Assembly: GCA_030432905.1 (NCBI GenBank)
Contig: JAUILU010000001.1
Coordinates: 1,358,024-1,422,023 of the forward strand
Origin: Phycisphaerae bacterium
Lineage (GTDB): Bacteria > Planctomycetota > Phycisphaerae > Phycisphaerales > UBA1924
Direction: 5' to 3'
DNA length: 64,000 bases
A program made the translations under genes and the position numbers. The stretch's first letter is position 1, and each line of letters begins with the position of its first letter. Below, in pieces: positions 43,966 to 53,020 of the stretch. The notes below the pieces were generated by a model. The model saw only the letters and a list, made by a program, of their open reading frames with translations, was not told where the DNA came from and did not search any database.

Positions 43966-45222
43966 TCAGACCCCGAGAGATGCGGGTGGGGTGAGCTGCT
44001 TCGGGCCGAGCGTCTGGAGCGTGACGCCGCGGATGGCGAAACCCGCGAGATACGCGTTGACCTCCTCCAGCGTGACACTCTCGAGGTTCCTCAGGATCTC
44101 GTCGAGCGTTCTGGCACGTCCGAGCCTGCGGACATCGCCCGTCAGCCCGCTTGCACGGGCCACGGATGACTCGCTCCGGAACACCACGCTGGATTTCATC
44201 CCGACCTTGGCCCGGTGGAACTCGGCCTCGGTGATCCGGCCCTCTGGTGTACAGATCCGGTGCAGCTCTTCAGTGAGCACATCGAGCGATTCCTGGGCCC
44301 GATCGGGTGTTGTGCCCACATAGGCGGTCAGGACGCCGAACTTGTCGTCGCCTCTATAAGAAGACGAGATCGCGTAGCAGAGCCCGCGTTCCTCGCGGAC
44401 CTTCGTGAACAGCCGGCCGGACATGCCGCCCGAGAGCACGTTCACCGCGACCTTGGTCAGCAGAGCCGCCCGCTCGTCGATCTCGGGCGGGGCCTCGGCG
44501 AGGAGCATGATCTGGACCTGGTTCGAATCGTCGTCGATGTGATCCGCGCCGCGCACCGGCTCACCCGGCTGCGCAACCGACAGCTCCGCATCCTGCCAGC
44601 CCGAGGTCAGCTCGTCGAGTTGAGCAACCACGCGTTCCGGCTCGACATCGCCCGCGACCGCGAGCACCGACGACGAGGGCAGCGCTCTCGATCCCCAGAA
44701 CTGCTCGACGTCATTGAGTGTGATCGCGTTGATGCCAGACGCTGTGCCGTAGATCGATCGGTTGTAGGGCGCCGGGAAGTGCCTGGTGCTCGCGCTGATG
44801 GAGGCGCGTTCGCGTGGGTCGTCTTCGAGCGATTCGAGCCCCTGCATCGCGAGTTCTTTGGATGGCCCGAGCGTTGACTCGTTCAATCGCGGGCGCCGCA
44901 CAATATCCGTGATCATGGGCAGCACCTCGCTGAGCTTGTCGCCGAGCGTGGTCGAGCGGATGTGCATCGTCCTGCCTGCGCAGTCAACCGAACGCGTGGC
45001 CCCGATGCGGTCGAGATCGTCGGCGAAGCGTTTGGAGTCTCGGTCGCCGCCGCCGCGGAGCAGCATCTCGGACACAACCGAGGCCAGGCCAGCGAGCTCG
45101 GTCGGCTCGGCGGAGGTTCCCGCGTCGATCTGCCAGCTCAGCCCGACTGACATGACACCGGGCATTGGCTCGACGAGCACTTTGAGGCCGCAGGCGAGGG
45201 TCGATGTGTGGATGCTGCTCAA
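43966..45222 (-). CDS. M16-family peptidase homologue lacking the zinc motif
   Basis: The 418-residue protein has the M16 fold (SVGLSWQIDAGTSAEP, GLASVVSEMLLRGG), a middle AVAGDVEPERV, and a C-terminal half with GMSGRLFTKVREERGLCYAIS, the substrate-contacting R/Y region. The catalytic HxxEH is replaced by SVVSE, so it should be catalytically inactive. Heterodimeric M16B enzymes pair such a subunit with an active one; no active partner is seen here. Confidence 0.82.
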   Translation of the reverse strand: MSSIHTSTLACGLKVLVEPMPGVMSVGLSWQIDAGTSAEPTELAGLASVVSEMLLRGGGDRDSKRFADDLDRIGATRSVDCAGRTMHIRSTTLGDKLSEVLPMITDIVRRPRLNESTLGPSKELAMQGLESLEDDPRERASISASTRHFPAPYNRSIYGTASGINAITLNDVEQFWGSRALPSSSVLAVAGDVEPERVVAQLDELTSGWQDAELSVAQPGEPVRGADHIDDDSNQVQIMLLAEAPPEIDERAALLTKVAVNVLSGGMSGRLFTKVREERGLCYAISSSYRGDDKFGVLTAYVGTTPDRAQESLDVLTEELHRICTPEGRITEAEFHRAKVGMKSSVVFRSESSVARASGLTGDVRRLGRARTLDEILRNLESVTLEEVNAYLAGFAIRGVTLQTLGPKQLTPPASLGV

Positions 45223-45432
45223 GCCTTGGTTTCCTTTCGTGCCCCGGATCCGGGCGATATCGGATCGAGTCTAGCCGATAGAAACCGCACAACCGGAACG
45301 AATGGCTTTGTGTATGCCGGGCGAGCCCGGGCCGGCTTTGGGACCGGTGACGCACGTCCGAATAGAGAGGATGGCGCCCGCACAGGCTTCGGGCATGTGT
45401 AGGTGCGCCGTGTAAGAAGGAAGCGTGTGCCG

Positions 45433-45948
45433 ATGCGTCGTGTGGTTGATCTGATCTGTGTGCTGGTGGTCGCGTCGATCGCCGTGGCTGCGGTGATGAT
45501 GAACAAGAGAGGCGATCAGTTCGCCGAGCGCGTCGAAGAAACACGAGCCGCCCTTGTCACCATCCAAAGCGAACTGGTCATCCGTTCGCAATCGGGCCAG
45601 GCATCGCTCAACCCCCGCGGCTGGTCGGAAACAATTGTTCCCGCCTGGTTTGGGGGAGAACTTCCTGCGAACACGGTTTTAAGTGAAGACCGCCCCTGGA
45701 TGGAGATCGCGTCGGTCGAACAGGCGTCGTGGGAACACCCGCGCCCGCTCTTCGATGTGAGTGGCAGCGACGCGGCGTTCTGGTACAACCCGGCGCTCGG
45801 CATCGTGCGCGCACGCGTGCCGATGCAACCGACCGACAAAGCCACAATCGATTCGTACAACACGATCAACAATGTCGATCTGCAGTCGTTATCGGCTTCA
45901 AACACTGTGCAGGCATCAGTACAACCAGTTGCTAACAGCAGCGATTGA
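45433..45948 (+). CDS. Pseudopilin-like hypothetical protein
   Basis: The 171-residue product has one N-terminal hydrophobic helix (about 4-22) followed by a coil. Its C-terminal segment contains WMEIAS, FWYNPALGIVRARVP, reminiscent of type II/type IV pseudopilin head domains in planctomycetes. A prepilin cleavage site of the G-F-x-L-x-E type is not seen, so the assignment is tentative. ATG 45433 has GGAAG nine bases before it; alternative GTG starts exist upstream. Confidence 0.45.
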   Translation: MRRVVDLICVLVVASIAVAAVMMNKRGDQFAERVEETRAALVTIQSELVIRSQSGQASLNPRGWSETIVPAWFGGELPANTVLSEDRPWMEIASVEQASWEHPRPLFDVSGSDAAFWYNPALGIVRARVPMQPTDKATIDSYNTINNVDLQSLSASNTVQASVQPVANSSD

Positions 45949-46156
45949 TCGCACATCTTTCGCGATCTTGCACCGATACTTCGCGAACACGCAAACACCG
46001 CACAACCAACCGACAACACGCGCACGCGTGTAATCCGCCGTGTGTGCATCGCTGAAACAACGCGCGCACCGCATGGAATGAAACGCTGAACTTGCAACGT
46101 CCGTTTGCTGTATCACGCTGCGCGCATGATGGTAGTGCGCGTGTGTCGGTGTGTTT

Positions 46157-46178
46157 CACGCGTGCGCGCACGCGCGCA
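46157..46178. repeat. Alternating pyrimidine-purine (Z-DNA-prone) tract with 16-bp palindrome
   Basis: Twenty-two consecutive bases alternate pyrimidine and purine, mostly CG/CA steps. The inner CGCGTGCGCGCACGCG is a perfect palindrome. Such tracts can form Z-DNA or cruciforms under supercoiling. Confidence 0.6.
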
Positions 46179-46199
46179 AGAACGCTTGTGAAACGATGC

Positions 46200-46215
46200 A
46201 CATCGCGCGCGATGT
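46200..46215. repeat. Perfect 16-bp palindrome
   Basis: ACATCGCGCGCGATGT is identical to its reverse complement. It sits 220 bp upstream of the histone-like gene and could be a dimeric-protein binding site. Confidence 0.55.
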
Positions 46216-46247
46216 TGCAGCTGCGCAACACCTAAATGTTGTGGAGA

Positions 46248-46269
46248 GTTGTCATGCCGACTTGACAAC
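46248..46269. promoter_or_regulatory. Inverted repeat, possible operator of the histone-like gene
   Basis: GTTGTCA and TGACAAC form perfect 7-bp half-sites with an 8-bp spacer. The centre-to-centre distance of about 15 bp is less than two helical turns. The downstream half overlaps a TTGACA sequence at 46262-46267, but no good -10 was seen. Confidence 0.35.
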
Positions 46270-46434
46270 ATGACGTATATCGCGCATCGTCACCATCATC
46301 ATCTCGTGTGCAAAGCTCAAGATAGGTGCACATGAGTCCCGATAGTTGATTTGACTGCGGATGCATGCATGCACACGTCGTCCTCGCCGCGGCAGTCACG
46401 GCACGAAAACAGAGGACGGTACGGAGAAGCACAG

Positions 46435-46863
46435 ATGGCAAAGAAAGCAGCACGTAAGAAAGCGACGCGCAAGAAAGCAACTCGCAAGAAAGCAGCCAAA
46501 AAGGCAACACGTAAGAAGCCGGCACGCAAGAAGGCCGCCAAGAAGGCAACCCGGAAGAAAGCAACCCGCAAGAAGGCTGCGAAGAAGACCACCCGGAAGA
46601 AGGCCACTCGCAAGAAGGCGACCCGCAAGAAGGCCGCTAAGAAGACCACCCGGAAGAAAGCCACTCGCAAGAAGGCAACCCGGAAGAAGGCTGCGAAGAA
46701 GACCACCCGGAAGAAAGCCACTCGCAAGAAGGCGACCCGCAAGAAGGCCGCTAAGAAGACCACCCGGAAGAAAGCCACTCGCAAGAAGGCAACCCGGAAG
46801 AAGGCCGCCAAGAAGGCAACTCGTAAGAAGGCCACACGCAAGAAGGCCGCTCGCCGCCGCTAA
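46435..46863 (+). CDS. Histone H1-like Lys/Arg/Ala-rich DNA-binding protein
   Basis: The 142-residue product is made of K-K-A-[AT]-x-R-K-K-type repeats with no hydrophobic core, like eukaryotic H1 tails and bacterial Hc2/AlgP-type proteins. Its middle (48-123) is four copies of a 19-residue unit, AAKKTTRKKATRKKATRKK. It should bind and compact DNA or RNA electrostatically. Start ATG 46435 with GGAGAAG upstream. The complementary strand is also open for a repetitive VAFLRVAFF protein, a shadow of the repeat. A strong terminator follows at 46923. Confidence 0.9.
   Translation: MAKKAARKKATRKKATRKKAAKKATRKKPARKKAAKKATRKKATRKKAAKKTTRKKATRKKATRKKAAKKTTRKKATRKKATRKKAAKKTTRKKATRKKATRKKAAKKTTRKKATRKKATRKKAAKKATRKKATRKKAARRR
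46576..46803 (+). repeat. Four 57-bp tandem units forming a 114-bp higher-order repeat
   Basis: Units are 46576-46632, 46633-46689, 46690-46746 and 46747-46803. Units 2 and 4 are identical; units 1 and 3 differ at one base. Odd and even units differ at several synonymous positions, so the last event was duplication of a 114-bp dimer. Confidence 0.9.
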
Positions 46864-46922
46864 GGCGCTCGCCTGAGCGGATCGGCTGCGTTCGACGCCG
46901 ATTCTGATGCTCGGATCAACTT

Positions 46923-46956
46923 CCACGGGACCGCTCGCCGGTCCCGTGGTTTTTTT
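46923..46956 (+). terminator. Rho-independent terminator of the histone-like gene
   Basis: A perfect 11-bp stem CCACGGGACCG / CGGTCCCGTGG with a five-base loop is followed by seven T. It is 59 bp after the stop codon. Confidence 0.9.
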
Positions 46957-47021
46957 GTACCCTCAGCCGGAGGATCTCGCCGCGCACACCACCCGCCGCC
47001 CGCGTCTAGCATGGACCTGCA

Positions 47022-47636
47022 ATGCACGAACACACCGAACTCGAACTGGCGATCAGGAGCGAACGGCACGCCGTGCTGGTTGGTGATGGTGTCCCGCTCG
47101 AGGTGAAGACCGTGCTCGACAACTCGGCCGGCGAGTTCGTCTTCTCGGTCAATGCGTTCGCGCTCGATGCGCAGGAGTCCGTGCTCTGGCTCCCAGAGGA
47201 ACGCAACAACGCCATGCAGATCCTCGTCGAGCTCACCGAGATCGACGGCAGCAACTCCGAGCCCGCAGACCGCTGGCGCATCTACCACGGCGACCCGACC
47301 GACAACAACTGGGTCAGCGCCAAGCCGATCGCGGTCCGGTTCGGCTCGCTCATCGCCGACGGCAGCGACATCGAGCTCGCCAACCCTCTTGCCCCGAACG
47401 AGCCGGCGCTGTGCAAGGAGTTCAACTCCGACCGCCAGCGCCTCGGCAAGCTCGCGACCGCGTTCGACGCCCGTTCCTCGGGCGACGGGCTGCTCGTTGG
47501 CGTCGATCCGATGGGCATCGACATCAGAACACGCTTTGACATCGTCCGCCTGCCCTTCGGCGAGCGTGTCACCGAGGGCAAAGCGGCTTCCCGGCACATC
47601 CACAATCTGCTGGACGAGCTCGCGGACCGGGTGTGA
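47022..47636 (+). CDS. Conserved hypothetical protein
   Basis: The 204-residue soluble acidic protein has no recognised domain; it contains SVLWLPEERNNAMQILVEL and WRIYHGDPTDNNWV. No signal peptide or membrane segment. Its start ATG 47022 lies 66 bp after the terminator of the histone-like gene. Codon use looks like its neighbours. Confidence 0.6.
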   Translation: MHEHTELELAIRSERHAVLVGDGVPLEVKTVLDNSAGEFVFSVNAFALDAQESVLWLPEERNNAMQILVELTEIDGSNSEPADRWRIYHGDPTDNNWVSAKPIAVRFGSLIADGSDIELANPLAPNEPALCKEFNSDRQRLGKLATAFDARSSGDGLLVGVDPMGIDIRTRFDIVRLPFGERVTEGKAASRHIHNLLDELADRV

Positions 47637-47715
47637 GTTTTCAAACTCCGGCGTGTTTCCTCCGTATGATGACTAAGAGAAGGCCCACAAAGCCCCTCGG
47701 ATTGGAGACTCTGCC

Positions 47716-48567
47716 ATGCGCGCCGACATCCGCTACTCAGACGTGATCAAAGACTCGGAAGCCGTCATCGCCCAGGCAGCCGCCGACGCGGCCCCGGCGT
47801 TGCCCAGCGACCAGATCGACCCGTACAAATTCTTCATCACCCAGCACTGCGACCGGTACACCGATGAGGACCACGCGGTCTGGAAGATCCTCTACGAGGA
47901 GCGGATGAAAACGCTCGATCAGCAGGCGTCGGACGTGTTTCTTGATGGGCTGAAGGCGATCGGTCTCGTGCCCGACCGGGTGCCGACGATTACCGACGTC
48001 AACGCGAGGCTACAGGATCTGACCGGCTGGGAGAGTCACCCGGTGCCGGGCTACCTGCCGGCCAAGGCGTTCTTCGCGTGCCTGGCGCAGCGCCGGTTCC
48101 CGACGACGGTCACCGTCCGCCCGCGCGAGCTGCTTCACTACCTGCCCGAGCCCGACATCTTCCACGACGTGTTCGGCCACGTCCCGCTGCACGCGGATCC
48201 TGTGTTCGCGGAGTTCCTGCAGACCTACGGCAAGGCCGCCCTGTTCTGCGACGACCCGTACCACATCGAACGCCTCTCACGACTGTTCTGGTTCACCGTG
48301 GAATTCGGCCTCATCCGAGAAAGAGGCGAGGTGAAGCTCTACGGCTCGGGCCTGATCAGCTCGATCGGCGAGAGCAACCACGCCCTCGAAAGCCCGCACG
48401 TCGATCGCAGGCCGTTCGACATGGACCGGGTCTGCGAAACGCCGTTCGAGATCGACCACTACCAGCCGATCCTGTACGTGCTGGACAGCTTCGAGCAGCT
48501 ACGCGACGCGATGAACAGCTACGCGGAACGAGTGCTCGAGGAATCCGGCGCGCTCGAGGTGCTCTAG
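47716..48567 (+). CDS. phhA: Phenylalanine 4-monooxygenase (aromatic amino acid hydroxylase)
   Basis: This iron- and pterin-dependent enzyme converts phenylalanine to tyrosine. The 283 residues show iron ligands H150 and H155 (PDIFHDVFGHVPL) and E196 (FWFTVEFGL), TGWESHPVPGYLP for pterin binding, and YGSGLISSIGES. It has no ACT regulatory domain, as usual in bacteria. A pterin-recycling PCD/PhhB gene is not visible. Confidence 0.93.
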   Translation: MRADIRYSDVIKDSEAVIAQAAADAAPALPSDQIDPYKFFITQHCDRYTDEDHAVWKILYEERMKTLDQQASDVFLDGLKAIGLVPDRVPTITDVNARLQDLTGWESHPVPGYLPAKAFFACLAQRRFPTTVTVRPRELLHYLPEPDIFHDVFGHVPLHADPVFAEFLQTYGKAALFCDDPYHIERLSRLFWFTVEFGLIRERGEVKLYGSGLISSIGESNHALESPHVDRRPFDMDRVCETPFEIDHYQPILYVLDSFEQLRDAMNSYAERVLEESGALEVL

Positions 48568-48640
48568 CTTCTGAATCAGCGAGCACTCTGTTAGACTGAA
48601 ACTGCCCGATCTCGTGCTGTAGGTCTGATGGAGGTTTTTG

Positions 48641-50467
48641 ATGCGGCTCGTTCTCGTTGCTCTGCTCGCACTCTTCACATCTCAAGCCTTGGCGCAGCCC
48701 GTCGGGAGTGAACAACGTTCACCGTTCACGGACATCCGTTTCGACGGCGATGAGGCGCACATCGAGATCGACGGCGAGATGTACGTCTGGCGTGGCATCG
48801 ACGGGATTGAATACGCAGAACTCCGCGCATTCGCCGAGAACCTTGCGGGGGAGCTTTGGCAGGTCCGCTTGGGGGAAGACCTCGACTGGGTCCTGATCGA
48901 GCACGGCACCCCGGCTGGCGAAACCGTTGAGATGCTCGTCTCGCCCATCGGCGGGGGCGAGGTTCAGACGCTTGAAGCGGTCCCGATGACACGCAAGAAC
49001 AGGCAACTCTTCAAAGGCCGACAGATCATGGCCCTTATGGAGCGTGCCCAACAGATCCGTGACGGCAAAATCGATGTGCGTGTTGCGTTTGATGAGCTTT
49101 CAATTGCCATTACAGAACATCACGCCTACACGTCCCTTCAAGTGGATGATCTCGACGCGTTGATCGAGGCCGAGGTCGGCAGGCTCGACGAGCAGGACGA
49201 CTGGAGTTCTGTGGTGCTGGCGGCTCAGCGGGTCATCTGCAGGCTCGGCGACGGGCACGCGAGGGCCGACGATTGGGACGATGCTCTGCCTGAGGGCTAT
49301 CTGCCGGTGCTGCTCCAGCACGCGTCGGGTGGGGTTGTTGCGTTCAAGAAAGACCGCTCCGGCTTCGTCGATCCGGCGAGACCCTATGTCACGGCGATCG
49401 ATGGCCTACCGATCGAGGATTGGACAGCCGCGGCTTCGGCGTATGTCACCGATGGCTCTCCTCAACTGATCCGCCGGAGATCGCTCAGACTGCTTCGGTG
49501 GATTATCTTTGTCCGCGAAGAACTCGACTTGCCGTACTCGGACAGCGTCACGCTGACACTCACCGACGGGAACGGCGACGAGACCAACGTAAAGCTCTTT
49601 GTCGCATCGAGACGCCCCACTTATGGCGATTGGCCCAGAACCCAAACCGGCGTGCTCGACTCGGGCATCGGCTATCTGCGGCTGTCACAGATGACGCCAA
49701 GCGATGAACTGGAGGATCGCGCCGACGACGAAGATTGGGAAGACGAGCAGCTTATGTCCGCTTGGGCAGACGAGTTGCACAACGAGATTGACAGCTTGCG
49801 TGGAGCACCCGCGATCATCATCGACGTGCGTGGCAATGGAGGTGGGCTTCGGCATCCGACGATCGCACTCATGAAGCGGATCATGGCAGCGGACAGCGAG
49901 CCGGTGGTCGTCAACGCCGCACGGGCGAAGCTGATGCCCGGGATGAATCGCACGCCCGAGGAAAGCCACCTCGAAAACCGCATGCTCTACCCTGAATGCT
50001 GGCAAGGCTGGACCGAAGCCGAGCGCAGGGCGATCGCGAAGTTTAAGAAGCAATTCACGCCCGAGTGGAAGCCGAGCGACAAGGATTTCGGCGACTGGCA
50101 CTACATGGTCGTGTCGCCCGACGAATCAAGCCCACAAGAGCCACGCCCGGTGGTTGTGCTGATCGACGCGGGCTGCTTCAGCGCGACCGACATCTTCGCG
50201 GCGGCGCTAGGCGAACTACCGAACGTCACACTCGTAGGCCAGCCGACATCGGGCGGGAGTGCCAGGTCGCAGCGTCACAGCATCGAAGCGCTCGGGATCG
50301 ATGTGAGGCTTGCGTCGATGGTTTCCTACCAACCCAACGGCAAGCTCTACGACACCAACGGCGTCGCGCCCGATATCGCGATCGAGCCGAAGCCGAGCGA
50401 CCTGATCGGGGAGACCGACTCGGTGCTTGAGCACGCCGAGACCGTGCTCATCGACCAGACGAGATAG
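48641..50467 (+). CDS. Exported S41-family (tail-specific-like) peptidase
   Basis: The 608-residue product has a signal peptide (1-19), a long N-terminal region, and an S41 domain with GIGYLRLSQM, IIIDVRGNGGG and the nucleophile region VVLIDAGCFSATDIFAAALGELPNVTLVG. It most resembles tricorn/IRBP-type S41 proteins with the Ser in CFSATD. The lysine of CtpA-type enzymes (VGxxTxGK) is not present (GQPTSGGSA). No clear PDZ domain was seen. A GGAGG site lies six bases before ATG 48641. Confidence 0.82.
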   Translation: MRLVLVALLALFTSQALAQPVGSEQRSPFTDIRFDGDEAHIEIDGEMYVWRGIDGIEYAELRAFAENLAGELWQVRLGEDLDWVLIEHGTPAGETVEMLVSPIGGGEVQTLEAVPMTRKNRQLFKGRQIMALMERAQQIRDGKIDVRVAFDELSIAITEHHAYTSLQVDDLDALIEAEVGRLDEQDDWSSVVLAAQRVICRLGDGHARADDWDDALPEGYLPVLLQHASGGVVAFKKDRSGFVDPARPYVTAIDGLPIEDWTAAASAYVTDGSPQLIRRRSLRLLRWIIFVREELDLPYSDSVTLTLTDGNGDETNVKLFVASRRPTYGDWPRTQTGVLDSGIGYLRLSQMTPSDELEDRADDEDWEDEQLMSAWADELHNEIDSLRGAPAIIIDVRGNGGGLRHPTIALMKRIMAADSEPVVVNAARAKLMPGMNRTPEESHLENRMLYPECWQGWTEAERRAIAKFKKQFTPEWKPSDKDFGDWHYMVVSPDESSPQEPRPVVVLIDAGCFSATDIFAAALGELPNVTLVGQPTSGGSARSQRHSIEALGIDVRLASMVSYQPNGKLYDTNGVAPDIAIEPKPSDLIGETDSVLEHAETVLIDQTR

Positions 50468-50491
50468 TCCAATCCTTGCGAGGTACACGCG

Positions 50492-50992
50492 ATGCGAATG
50501 CTGCTGACACTGATTGCTTTGCCGTTGCTTTTGGTTGGCTGCAGTGCGCCAAACCGGACCGATCTCGGCTACGGCTTCTACGAACTCGAGAAACCATCGG
50601 GCAAACTTGTCAGGCATGAACGCGGCGACAACGGCAAGATCGTCGAGCGGGTCTGGGTCAAGGGGTACGACGGCTGGGTCGAGGGCGGCTCGCAGGTTGT
50701 CGCCCGGTTCGACACGCGGGTGATGGTGCAGCACTTTCCTGATATGCGGGACATCGACTCCGGCGACATCGGGGCGCAGTTCCAGAGGCTCAAAGAGAAA
50801 TCGACGTACAGGGTGATCCGCCTCGACACCGCGCAGACCGACGAGCTCGGCACGATCGATGACATCATGGCGAGCTATCCCGAGGGCGACATTGTCCGGG
50901 TGACCGCGGAGCTGCCCTACCGGCTGATGGGCGAGATTGGAGAATGGCTCGGCGAGGCCACGGAGAAGATCACGGCTCCTGCCGGGCGTTGA
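50492..50992 (+). CDS. Putative lipoprotein
   Basis: The 166 residues have a lipobox LLVGC (cysteine 17) followed by a domain with YGFYELEKPSGKLV and VWVKGYDGWVEGG. No family recognised. It follows the S41 peptidase by 24 bp and precedes speA by 28 bp. Confidence 0.6.
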   Translation: MRMLLTLIALPLLLVGCSAPNRTDLGYGFYELEKPSGKLVRHERGDNGKIVERVWVKGYDGWVEGGSQVVARFDTRVMVQHFPDMRDIDSGDIGAQFQRLKEKSTYRVIRLDTAQTDELGTIDDIMASYPEGDIVRVTAELPYRLMGEIGEWLGEATEKITAPAGR

Positions 50993-51020
50993 CGGCTTCG
51001 GTTCAATCCTACTGTTTTGC

Positions 51021-53018
51021 ATGACAACCGCCCCCACCAACACCGGCTCGGACACCACCCCGAACCCCGGCTGGACCGCTGCCGATTCCGCGTCGCTCTA
51101 CGGGCTTGATGCCTGGGGACAGGGCTTCTTTGCCGCGGGCGAGTCGGGCTCGCTGGTCGTTCGGCCTACGCAGACGCCGAGCCTCGAGATCGATCTGCCA
51201 GAGGTGATCAAAGGCCTCACCCAGCGCGGCATTACCGCGCCTGTGCTCCTTCGGTTCACTGACATGGTCCGCCAGCGGATGAGCATGATCCGCAGCGCCT
51301 TTGATGATGCGATCGCAGACTCCGAGTACAAGAACGGCTACTGCTGCGTCTACCCGATCAAGGTCAACCAGCAGAGGCAGGTCTGCGAGGAGATCCACGA
51401 CATCGCATCGCAGCTCGGGTTCGGGCTCGAGGTTGGCTCGAAGCCGGAGCTGTTCGCGGTGCTCGGGATGACCGCTGCCGACGACGAGCGGGCGGCATCG
51501 CTGCCGATCATCTGCAACGGGTTCAAGGACGACGAGTACATCGAGACCGTCGTGCTGGCGGCCAAGCTCGGTCGGAACATCATCACCGTCGTCGAACAGC
51601 CCCGCGAGCTGCGCGCCCTGATCCGGTTCGCCGAGCAGTACGGCGTCAGGCCCAGCATCGGCATCCGCGTCAAACCAACCAGCACCGGTATGGGCCGGTG
51701 GGCGACCTCGGGCGGCAACCGGTCCAAGTTCGGGCTCAGCGCCACTGGCCTCCTCGAGGCGATGAACTACCTCGAAGAGCACAAGATGCTCGACTGCCTG
51801 AACCTGCTGCACTTTCACATCGGCAGCCAGATCCACGAGATCCGCCAGGTGAACACCGCGGTGACGGAGCTGGCGCATATCTACTGCGAGTGCAAAAGAC
51901 TCGGTGCCGGGCTCACGATGATCGACGTGGGCGGCGGGCTCGGCGTTGACTACGACGGCTCCGGCTCGCCCTCGGACGGCTCGATGAACTACGGCATCGC
52001 CGAATACGCATCCTCCGTCGTGCACAGGATCAAAAGCGTCTGCGACGATGCTGAGGTTGACCACCCGAAGATTCTCAGCGAATCTGGCCGAGCGATCGCG
52101 GCGTTCTCGAGCGTGCTCGTCGTCAACGTCCTCGGCTCAACGAAGTTCGATGTGCCCGCGAGGATCGACGATGCGCGCACGCTCGCGGAGGAATCCGACG
52201 AGACACCCCAGCCCATCTGGGACCTGATCGGCGCGTACGAATCGCTCGACAACGAGGACGCGGGGATCATCGAGATCTTCCACGACGCCGAGCAGGCGAG
52301 GAACGAGGCGATGACGCTCTTTGGCATGGGCTACGTCACGCTTCCCCAGCGCGCCACAGCCGAACGGGTGTTCTGGGCGACCGGGCACCGGGTGCTCGAA
52401 CTCGCCAAGCAGCAAGGCCTCGACGACCGCGAAGAACTCATCCGATTGCCCGAGCAGCTGAGCGACATCTACTACGCCAACTTCAGCATCTTCCAGTCGC
52501 TGCCCGACCACTGGGCGATCGACCAGGTCTTCCCGATCGTGCCGATCCACCGGCTCAATGAGAAGCCGACGAGGCTGGCGGTGCTCGCGGACATGACCTG
52601 CGATTCCGATGGTGAGATCTCGCGATTCAGTGACCCGACTGCCTCAGGCAGCAAGCCGAGGCTCGAACTCCACGAGCTGCTTGGCGATCGAGACCACCAC
52701 GAGCCGTACTACTTGGGCGTGTTCCTTACGGGGGCGTATCAGGAGGTACTGGGCGACCTGCACAACCTGTTCGGCGACACGCACGCGGTGCACGTGAGCC
52801 TCGACGACTCCGGCCGATGGCGGATCGACGAGGTGGTCGAGGGCGACACGGTCCGCGAGGTGCTGGGCTTTGTGCAGTACGACGTCGATCGGCTCCGACG
52901 CGACATGCGGATGCAGATCGAACGCGCTGTCCACGCCGGCCGGCTGGACGTCGCCGAGGGGCACTCGCTGCAAAGGTTCTACGAGAGCGGGCTCGAGGGG
53001 TACACGTATCTGGAGTAG
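51021..53018 (+). CDS. speA: Biosynthetic arginine decarboxylase SpeA
   Basis: SpeA converts arginine to agmatine with PLP. The 665-residue protein has the PLP lysine K114 in YPIKVNQQRQV, LHFHIGSQIHEI, MIDVGGGLGVDYDG and a C-terminal domain. It is of the long SpeA type (630-660 residues). Start ATG 51021 (MTTAPTNTGS). speE lies 0.9 kb away, but no agmatinase or agmatine deiminase is visible. Confidence 0.94.
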   Translation: MTTAPTNTGSDTTPNPGWTAADSASLYGLDAWGQGFFAAGESGSLVVRPTQTPSLEIDLPEVIKGLTQRGITAPVLLRFTDMVRQRMSMIRSAFDDAIADSEYKNGYCCVYPIKVNQQRQVCEEIHDIASQLGFGLEVGSKPELFAVLGMTAADDERAASLPIICNGFKDDEYIETVVLAAKLGRNIITVVEQPRELRALIRFAEQYGVRPSIGIRVKPTSTGMGRWATSGGNRSKFGLSATGLLEAMNYLEEHKMLDCLNLLHFHIGSQIHEIRQVNTAVTELAHIYCECKRLGAGLTMIDVGGGLGVDYDGSGSPSDGSMNYGIAEYASSVVHRIKSVCDDAEVDHPKILSESGRAIAAFSSVLVVNVLGSTKFDVPARIDDARTLAEESDETPQPIWDLIGAYESLDNEDAGIIEIFHDAEQARNEAMTLFGMGYVTLPQRATAERVFWATGHRVLELAKQQGLDDREELIRLPEQLSDIYYANFSIFQSLPDHWAIDQVFPIVPIHRLNEKPTRLAVLADMTCDSDGEISRFSDPTASGSKPRLELHELLGDRDHHEPYYLGVFLTGAYQEVLGDLHNLFGDTHAVHVSLDDSGRWRIDEVVEGDTVREVLGFVQYDVDRLRRDMRMQIERAVHAGRLDVAEGHSLQRFYESGLEGYTYLE

Positions 53019-53020
53019 GC

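Larger units (their letters stand above)
45949..46434. other. Non-coding, palindrome-rich stretch upstream of the histone gene
   Basis: About 490 bp without a credible ORF. It contains several inverted repeats: ACACGCG-CA-CGCGTGT (46016-46031), CGCGTGCGCGCACGCG (46159-46174, inside a 22-bp alternating pyrimidine-purine run 46157-46178), ACATCGCGCGCGATGT (46200-46215), and GTTGTCA with an 8-bp spacer and TGACAAC (46248-46269). Composition differs from adjoining genes. It may hold the promoter of the histone-like gene and structural or binding sites; no tRNA or known RNA was recognised. Confidence 0.55.

Noticed and set aside
45433..45948. Calling the gene a definite GspG/H pseudopilin
   Set aside because: Prepilin peptidase motif (G-F-x-L-x-E) absent; kept as tentative.
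46262..46290. TTGACA as a sigma-70 -35 box for the histone-like gene
   Set aside because: No TATAAT-like sequence at 16-18 bp spacing.
46317..46841. Repetitive hydrophobic ORF antisense to the histone-like gene (VAFLRVAFF repeats)
   Set aside because: It is the complement of the Lys-rich repeat and has no independent support.
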